This document shows positions 15,287 to 19,622 of a stretch of 19,622 nucleotides of DNA, one piece after another. Position numbers and translations under genes: made by a program. Position 1 is the stretch's first letter, and the number at the start of each line of letters is the position of its first letter. Under the pieces are notes generated by a model. It ran no database searches. It had not been told where the DNA came from and worked only from the letters and a program-made list of their open reading frames with translations. The DNA is from Bacillota bacterium (GTDB lineage Bacteria > Bacillota > Clostridia > Christensenellales > CAG-138): positions 1-19,622 of the forward strand of contig JAFABA010000167.1 in assembly GCA_023426265.1 (NCBI GenBank). Reading direction: 5' to 3'.

Positions 15287-16639
15287 TTACAGCAGACCGA
15301 TGTTCATCAGTTTGCAGAAGTCGCGGACCGCCTCACGATGATCGCCATAGCACACGATGACGTGCTGGCTGGAAACTTTTTGTGCAAATTCCTCAACCGT
15401 ACAGTCTTTCGGGATAACCTCCAGGCTTGGCAGCTGCGGCGCAGGCGGCGTCCAACCGCATTCTTCCCATGGATTGGGCGTTTTTGCATCGGCAAGATAC
15501 AGATGCATATAATAGGCCCCATCGCGGTAAACCAGCCGCATACAGGTAACGAGGCCCGTTTTGACGCGGGACACATTCAGTAGGCTTGCAGACAGCAGGC
15601 CGAAGGACGTCGGCAACACACGAACGTTTCCATCCGTAGCCGCTGCAGGGATAAAATCCGGCACGCCGATGAGCATGCTGTTTTCAAAGAATTCATAATA
15701 TTCCAGATATGGCACCGTCTGTCCTGTGATGCCGGAGGCAATCAGCTGCGTGACTGCTCCCATTATGTCGTTTTCCGGCACTGTCAGAACGCCGTAGTAA
15801 TGCTCCAACAGCATAAACACCATAGCGGGCGGGAAGCCGAGCAGTTTTTTCATCCCGTCTACATCGATGAGCGTTATCGCCTTATATCCACGCTCTTCAA
15901 TTTTCTTGCCGATGGCCAAAGCATATTTTACGCCCGTTTCCAATATGGAATCGTCGCATGCTTTCTCAAACTTCCAGTTTTCCTTAACGAACGCTACTCC
16001 CTCACGCACCTTTTGCGCATCAAGCTTTTCAATGTTCTGCACCATTTCAAGCATTTCGAAGGGTTCAACCTCGACGCCCAGTTTGCCGCGCATGCTGTTT
16101 CCTTCAAACTGCGTGCCATAGAGCAGCATATCGCGATAGCCCATCGTTCCGACGCGCGCGCCTCTCAACCGGCGCGCGGTATACGCGGCGTTCGTGAACG
16201 CCTCGATCTTATCTATGGGCTCCGGCTTGCCGATTACGTTATAGAGATACTTGAACCGGTAATGCATCGCCTCAAACGCGGGGCGTATGGCGGCAGTGGC
16301 GGCCTGGTCGGCCGTCGTCACCATGCGGTCGCCTTCCATCCAGCCGCAGAGACCCCAAAGCAGCATGGGAAGATGGCGAAAAGCGTCGGTCACACGGATA
16401 ACCGCGTGAGTCGGTACCCAGCCCGCTACGCATATGATCAGGCAATCCGGGTCGGCAACAGAGAGCTTCTCTATGGCCGCATCCGCTGTTGCGTATGCCG
16501 CATCGTCTATCACAATACCGGCATCGTAGACATTGCCCGAAACGTTGTTCAAGGTGTTGATCGCCGCGTCATGTTTGATCTCAAGACGCTCAAATGGCGT
16601 ATTCACTTCACCGAAGCAAACAAATCCGATTTTTTTCAT
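15287..16639 (-). CDS. L-fucose/L-arabinose isomerase-like protein
   Basis: 450 residues, cytosolic. The N-terminal half is an alternating beta-alpha domain beginning MKKIGFVCFGEVNTPFE, with CVAGWVPTHAVIRVTDAF near 70-87 and LLWGLCGWMEGD near 93-104. The C-terminal half holds LIDVDG near 258-262 and PENDIMGAVTQLI near 288-300, where E289 and D291 resemble the metal-binding stretch of the fucose isomerase family. Such proteins convert an aldose to a ketose, but many members of this divergent group are untested and the sugar cannot be named. The start overlaps the LacI gene stop by ATGA, with GGAA as a weak ribosome site, so it is translated from the same message as the repressor. Confidence 0.8.
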   Translation of the reverse strand: MKKIGFVCFGEVNTPFERLEIKHDAAINTLNNVSGNVYDAGIVIDDAAYATADAAIEKLSVADPDCLIICVAGWVPTHAVIRVTDAFRHLPMLLWGLCGWMEGDRMVTTADQAATAAIRPAFEAMHYRFKYLYNVIGKPEPIDKIEAFTNAAYTARRLRGARVGTMGYRDMLLYGTQFEGNSMRGKLGVEVEPFEMLEMVQNIEKLDAQKVREGVAFVKENWKFEKACDDSILETGVKYALAIGKKIEERGYKAITLIDVDGMKKLLGFPPAMVFMLLEHYYGVLTVPENDIMGAVTQLIASGITGQTVPYLEYYEFFENSMLIGVPDFIPAAATDGNVRVLPTSFGLLSASLLNVSRVKTGLVTCMRLVYRDGAYYMHLYLADAKTPNPWEECGWTPPAPQLPSLEVIPKDCTVEEFAQKVSSQHVIVCYGDHREAVRDFCKLMNIGLL

Positions 16640-17667
16640 GTTGTCATTCCTTTAATAGTACTCAGGCACAAACGCGTGCAGGTGGAGTTTCGCACTACCA
16701 GCCGTGGCTGCAAAGAAACATTCTGCACCACATGATTTTCCTTTTCCTTGATATTATCCAGCAATAACTTGACCGCCAACGAGCCCAGCTGCTCAGTCGG
16801 ATTCATAATGCTTGTTAACTGTATGGGCAGATAATCATTGAGTATGATGTTATCAAACCCAACCATTGATATCTCCTCCGGCACCCGGATGCCCGCTTCC
16901 GAAAAGGCATTCAGCGCACCAAGCGCCACCTGATCGTAACAGGCAACGACGGCCGTCATGCTTGAGATATCCGGCTCCTGCAAAAGCTCTCTGGCGCGCA
17001 GATAGCCGCCCAATTCAAACCGCTCCTTGCCACGCTTCATGTGGTTTTCACGGATCGGGAGTTCCTTCTCCCTTAAAATTTCAAGATATGTCCGATATCT
17101 CACATCCGAAGTATATTCCCCGATGTAACCAATTTCCGTATGCCCCAATTCAATCAGGTGGTCCATCGCAAGGCGTACGGCAAACTTGGTGTCTATGCAA
17201 ATGGCATCTACCGGCAGGCGTGCCCTATTTTCGGAAATCAGCACCAGCGGCAGTGCGGAATGCGCGATGCGCTCGTGTTTCTGGAAATCGTCCTCGGCAT
17301 CCAGAACAAGGCAGTCATTTACGATCATGCCGCAGATATCATGCTGCATCATCTGATCAAACGCGGTGAGAATGCTCCCAACGTCGAACCCGCCGATGCA
17401 GACAAGCATCGAATAGCCATGCTTTTTTAATTCCCGCTCGATGGCCCCAACCATCTCCGAATAATAATGGCTGCCGACTTCCGGCACGACCAGGCCGATG
17501 GTATTGCTGCTTTTGCCATGGAAGGGCATCCGATACCCCATCTGCATGGCTGTCCGTTTCACCAGGCTGATCGTTGCGGGTTTGATATCGGGGGCGTCGC
17601 GCAAGGCCCGGGAGACGGTGGATACATTCAATCCTGTTTTTTGAGCAATATCCCGCAGTTTGGCCAT
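16636..17667 (-). CDS. LacI-family transcriptional regulator
   Basis: 343 residues from the ATG at 17667; the frame is open upstream to 17781, but the LacI helix-turn-helix (MAKLRDIAQKTGLNVSTVSR) must be N-terminal. A hinge and a periplasmic-binding-protein-like sugar-sensing domain follow: IGLVVPEVGSHYYSEM, LVLISENRARLPVDAICIDT (ligand region), LGHTEIGYIGE, VPEEISMVGFDN and LTSIMNP. It heads an operon with the isomerase-like and ceramidase-like genes and is likely to respond to their substrate. A perfect 19-bp inverted repeat covers its ribosome site, suggesting self-repression. The ribosome site is a modest GGGGTG about 6 nt before the ATG. Confidence 0.92.
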   Translation of the reverse strand: MAKLRDIAQKTGLNVSTVSRALRDAPDIKPATISLVKRTAMQMGYRMPFHGKSSNTIGLVVPEVGSHYYSEMVGAIERELKKHGYSMLVCIGGFDVGSILTAFDQMMQHDICGMIVNDCLVLDAEDDFQKHERIAHSALPLVLISENRARLPVDAICIDTKFAVRLAMDHLIELGHTEIGYIGEYTSDVRYRTYLEILREKELPIRENHMKRGKERFELGGYLRARELLQEPDISSMTAVVACYDQVALGALNAFSEAGIRVPEEISMVGFDNIILNDYLPIQLTSIMNPTEQLGSLAVKLLLDNIKEKENHVVQNVSLQPRLVVRNSTCTRLCLSTIKGMTT

Positions 17668-17668
17668 G

Positions 17669-17687
17669 TTTGCACCCCGCTTGCAAA
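17669..17687. promoter_or_regulatory. Inverted repeat TTTGCA-N7-TGCAAA, candidate LacI-family operator
   Basis: The two 6-bp arms (17669-17674 and 17682-17687) are perfect, with 7 bp between them, a size and symmetry usual for LacI-family sites. The repeat begins 2 bp upstream of the repressor's ATG and covers its ribosome site. A TAGAAT (17704-17699) upstream may be the matching -10. Confidence 0.5.
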
Positions 17688-17740
17688 TGTGATAGTTCCA
17701 TTCTAACATATACTGGGTTGTATTTATATGGAATAACCGG

Positions 17741-17779
17741 GTCACCGGGGCGCTACTATAGAAACGGCGCCCCGATGAC
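17741..17779. terminator. GC-rich hairpin after the sugar-binding protein gene
   Basis: GTCACCGGGGCGC (17741-17753) and GCGCCCCGATGAC (17767-17779) pair over 13 positions, one of them a G-U wobble on the minus-strand RNA, around a 13-nt loop. The hairpin begins 8 bp past the stop codon at 17788. The T-run is missing, so termination may be partial. Confidence 0.6.
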
Positions 17780-17787
17780 AAAAGAAC

Positions 17788-18867
17788 CTATTTCGCGGGC
17801 CAAGGCGTGCCCTTGTAAACGATTTCGTCCCAGAGGTTCTCCTCATAGGCTACGACATTTCTGGAATCGATCAGAACCGTACCCGAGTCGTTGAGTTTTG
17901 CAAAGGTCGCGTTGCTGCCTTCGGTAAGGTATTCGTAAGCCATGCGGACAGACTCATAGCCACGCTTGTAGAAGTTCTGTGCCAGGGTGGCCCATACTTT
18001 GCCGGCTTTGATGTTATCAATGGTGGCTTCAACGGCGTCGATGTCAAGAATAAGGACATCATCGCGGTTCATCTCTGCGCAAACCTGGGCAACGCCCGGG
18101 CCGCCGGTGGACTCCAGCATCACAAAGCAATTCGTTTCCGGATAGGTATTGAGGGTATCCTCGGTGACGGTCATGGCAGCGGCCAGATCGTTCTTATCGG
18201 CAACCACATTGACAACTTTCATATCCGGATATTTCTCGGCAATACGCTCTTCGAGGCCTTTGCGCTGCTCGACCTGGTTCGTGGTGGCAAGGTCACCCAT
18301 CACCACACAGATGTTTGCTTTGCCGCCGGTTTTCTCGGCGATCATGTCTGCGGCATTGATCCCGTAATTGTAGTTATCCGTGCCGATCCAGGCAATGAAG
18401 TCATCCTCGTTCTCCAGCAAATTAGAAGTCAGGAACATGGGGATGTTGGCCTGTTTGGCGCGAGAGAACACCTCAAAGAGAGAAGGATCAAAGGGTTCTC
18501 CGATGATAGCGTCTGGCTGTAACGTGATGGCGTTCTCCATCGCAGCGATGTAATCGGTCACGATGGTGCTGGTCCCGAACGTTGGCCCGATGATTTCGAG
18601 TTTCACCCCGTAATCTTCAGCAGCTTTACGTGCAGCTTCCGCCTGTTGCTCATAGACAGGATGGCCGACGAGGGCGTTTACCAGAATGATATACGGTTGT
18701 TCGCCGCTTTCCGGGGCGGGCGCTACGTTTTCGGCAGGTGCTGTCGATTCGGCAGGGACGTTGGGCGCCTCTGTGGCCGCAGGCTGTTCCGAGACTCCGG
18801 GCTTACTGCAGGCGCCAAAACTCAGCACAAGCATAAGCGCCAGGGCCAGAATGAGTAGCTTTTTCAT
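17788..18867 (-). CDS. Sugar ABC transporter substrate-binding lipoprotein
   Basis: 359 residues. A lipoprotein signal peptide ends in LSFGAC, with the lipidated cysteine at 20. A low-complexity Pro/Ala/Glu linker (about 25-57) follows, then a type I periplasmic-binding-protein fold of the RbsB class: YIILVNALVGHPVYEQQAEAAR, IAAMENAITLQPDAIIGEP, FIAWIGTDNYNYG, and LILDIDAVEATIDNIKAGKVWATLAQNFYKRGY near the C-terminus. It binds a sugar outside the cell and delivers it to the ABC transporter whose ATPase lies upstream. The precise sugar is not readable. GGAGG lies about 11 nt before the ATG. It is separated from the LacI gene by a GC-rich hairpin, so it is probably expressed with the ATPase and more strongly than the genes beyond. 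Confidence 0.93.
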   Translation of the reverse strand: MKKLLILALALMLVLSFGACSKPGVSEQPAATEAPNVPAESTAPAENVAPAPESGEQPYIILVNALVGHPVYEQQAEAARKAAEDYGVKLEIIGPTFGTSTIVTDYIAAMENAITLQPDAIIGEPFDPSLFEVFSRAKQANIPMFLTSNLLENEDDFIAWIGTDNYNYGINAADMIAEKTGGKANICVVMGDLATTNQVEQRKGLEERIAEKYPDMKVVNVVADKNDLAAAMTVTEDTLNTYPETNCFVMLESTGGPGVAQVCAEMNRDDVLILDIDAVEATIDNIKAGKVWATLAQNFYKRGYESVRMAYEYLTEGSNATFAKLNDSGTVLIDSRNVVAYEENLWDEIVYKGTPWPAK

Positions 18868-18888
18868 CGTGTTCGATCCTCCATTATT

Positions 18889-18916
18889 ATTTTATGTTAA
18901 TGCCCTTTGGCAACAA
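18889..18916 (-). promoter_or_regulatory. Weak promoter candidate before the sugar-binding protein gene
   Basis: TTGTTG (18916-18911) and TAAAAT (18894-18889) lie 16 bp apart on the minus strand, 21 bp before the ATG. The -35 is poor (3 of 6). An extra internal promoter would explain higher levels of the binding protein, but the gene may simply be read from upstream. Confidence 0.35.
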
Positions 18917-18950
18917 CATACCCCTTTCAACGTTACCCGTATGAAAGGAA

Positions 18951-19622
18951 TCAGGCACCCGAGCAGATGCGCAGGAACATCTCCTCATCGGCCTCTTTCC
19001 GCGTCAGCTCGGCACGGATCTTTCCATTGGCCAGCAGCAGGAAGCGGTCGCACATGCCAACGAGTTCGGGTAGTTCTGAGGAAATCATAACGATCGCCAT
19101 ACCCTGCCTGACAAGCTGCGTCATCATCTGATAAATCTGCGTTTTTGCCCCTACATCGATGCCGCGTGTCGGTTCGTCCAGCAGCAGCACCTTGGGATCT
19201 GTCATCAACCATTTGGAAAGGACGACCTTCTGCTGGTTGCCGCCGGAAAGGGCCGTCATCATGTCACGCTCGGAGTTTGCCTTGATATTCAGGGCTTTCA
19301 TATATGCTTCGCCGTGCTTTTTTTCAGTGTCCTTCTTCATAATGCCCGCCTTGGATACCTTATCAAGGCGGGGCAGGCTGATGTTTTTCGCAATATCAAG
19401 CGTAGGGATAAAGCCGTTGACCTTACGGTCCTCGCTCAGCAGCGCAAGCCCCTTGCGGATAGCGTCACCCGGGTCCTTGATTCTTGTCGGCTTTCCGCCA
19501 ATGCTCATTTCATCATAAGTGCCCTCGATCGCGCCGAATATGGCGTTGACCGTTTCGGACCGGCCGGAGCCGACCAGGCCGACCAAGCCCAATATTTCTC
19601 CTTCATGGACTGCAATATCCAC
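18951..19622 (-). CDS. Sugar ABC transporter ATPase (RbsA type), C-terminal half only
   Basis: The gene enters from the right edge; 223 residues of the second nucleotide-binding domain are in the window, out of about 500 expected. LGLVGLVGSGRSE is the altered Walker A usual for the second domain of RbsA/MglA-type ATPases. LSGGNQQKV is the ABC signature and KVLLLDEPTRGID the Walker B; ISSELPELVGMCDR carries the switch region. It powers import of a monosaccharide together with the binding lipoprotein 83 bp downstream. The permease genes are not in the window and may lie further right. The GTG at the very edge is only the first visible codon, not a start. Confidence 0.93.
   Translation of the reverse strand: MDIAVHEGEILGLVGLVGSGRSETVNAIFGAIEGTYDEMSIGGKPTRIKDPGDAIRKGLALLSEDRKVNGFIPTLDIAKNISLPRLDKVSKAGIMKKDTEKKHGEAYMKALNIKANSERDMMTALSGGNQQKVVLSKWLMTDPKVLLLDEPTRGIDVGAKTQIYQMMTQLVRQGMAIVMISSELPELVGMCDRFLLLANGKIRAELTRKEADEEMFLRICSGA

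Noticed and set aside
15800..16735. 311-codon plus-strand open frame opposite the isomerase-like gene
   Set aside because: Low-stop GC-rich shadow; the minus-strand protein has family motifs and operon overlaps.
17668..17781. N-terminal extension of the LacI regulator
   Set aside because: LacI proteins begin at the helix-turn-helix; the extra stretch contains the likely promoter, operator and hairpin sequence.
1..19622. CRISPR arrays, tRNA, rRNA, integrase or transposase genes
   Set aside because: I saw no regular repeat-spacer pattern, no RNA gene sequence and no recognisable recombinase in the window.

Overview
This 19.6 kb window is bacterial, and every convincing gene lies on the minus strand. 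AGGAGG-type ribosome binding sites, a lipoprotein signal, a LacI-family regulator, two-component genes of the Van type and roughly 50% GC point to Bacillota, probably a clostridial lineage. I cannot name the species.

Reading in the direction of transcription (high to low coordinates), the window opens with a carbohydrate-utilisation block (19622-11266). It holds the C-terminal half of an RbsA-type sugar ABC ATPase, a sugar-binding lipoprotein, a LacI-family repressor, a fucose-isomerase-like protein, a neutral-ceramidase-like hydrolase and a secreted protein. The secreted protein has two Asp-box repeat domains followed by a GH28-like beta-helix. Repressor, isomerase and ceramidase-like gene form one operon (4-bp overlap, then 15 bp).

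A junction zone follows (11265-10708). It holds a 17-bp hairpin, a decayed copy of the 5' end of the beta-helix gene, and a small membrane-protein gene broken by an exact 8-bp tandem duplication.

The central block (10707-4273) is a VanG-type glycopeptide resistance cluster in the order vanU-like, vanR, vanS, [promoter/terminator region], vanW, vanG, vanXY, vanT, then a truncated ABC ATPase. VanG makes D-Ala-D-Ser, VanXY removes D-Ala-D-Ala and terminal D-Ala, and VanT supplies D-Ser. VanT is racemase-only here: the usual membrane domain is absent, and Thr replaces the alanine-racemase active-site Tyr. VanR and VanS look VanA-like, and two sites resembling the VanA VanR box lie 33 bp apart between vanS and vanW, next to a 16-bp perfect terminator stem.

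The last block (4126-1) has a DUF4256-like protein, an AT-rich SAM methyltransferase and a nearly complete rifampin phosphotransferase that runs off the left edge. Predicted glycopeptide and rifamycin resistance genes therefore lie about 1.7 kb apart. All functions are inferred from sequence alone.
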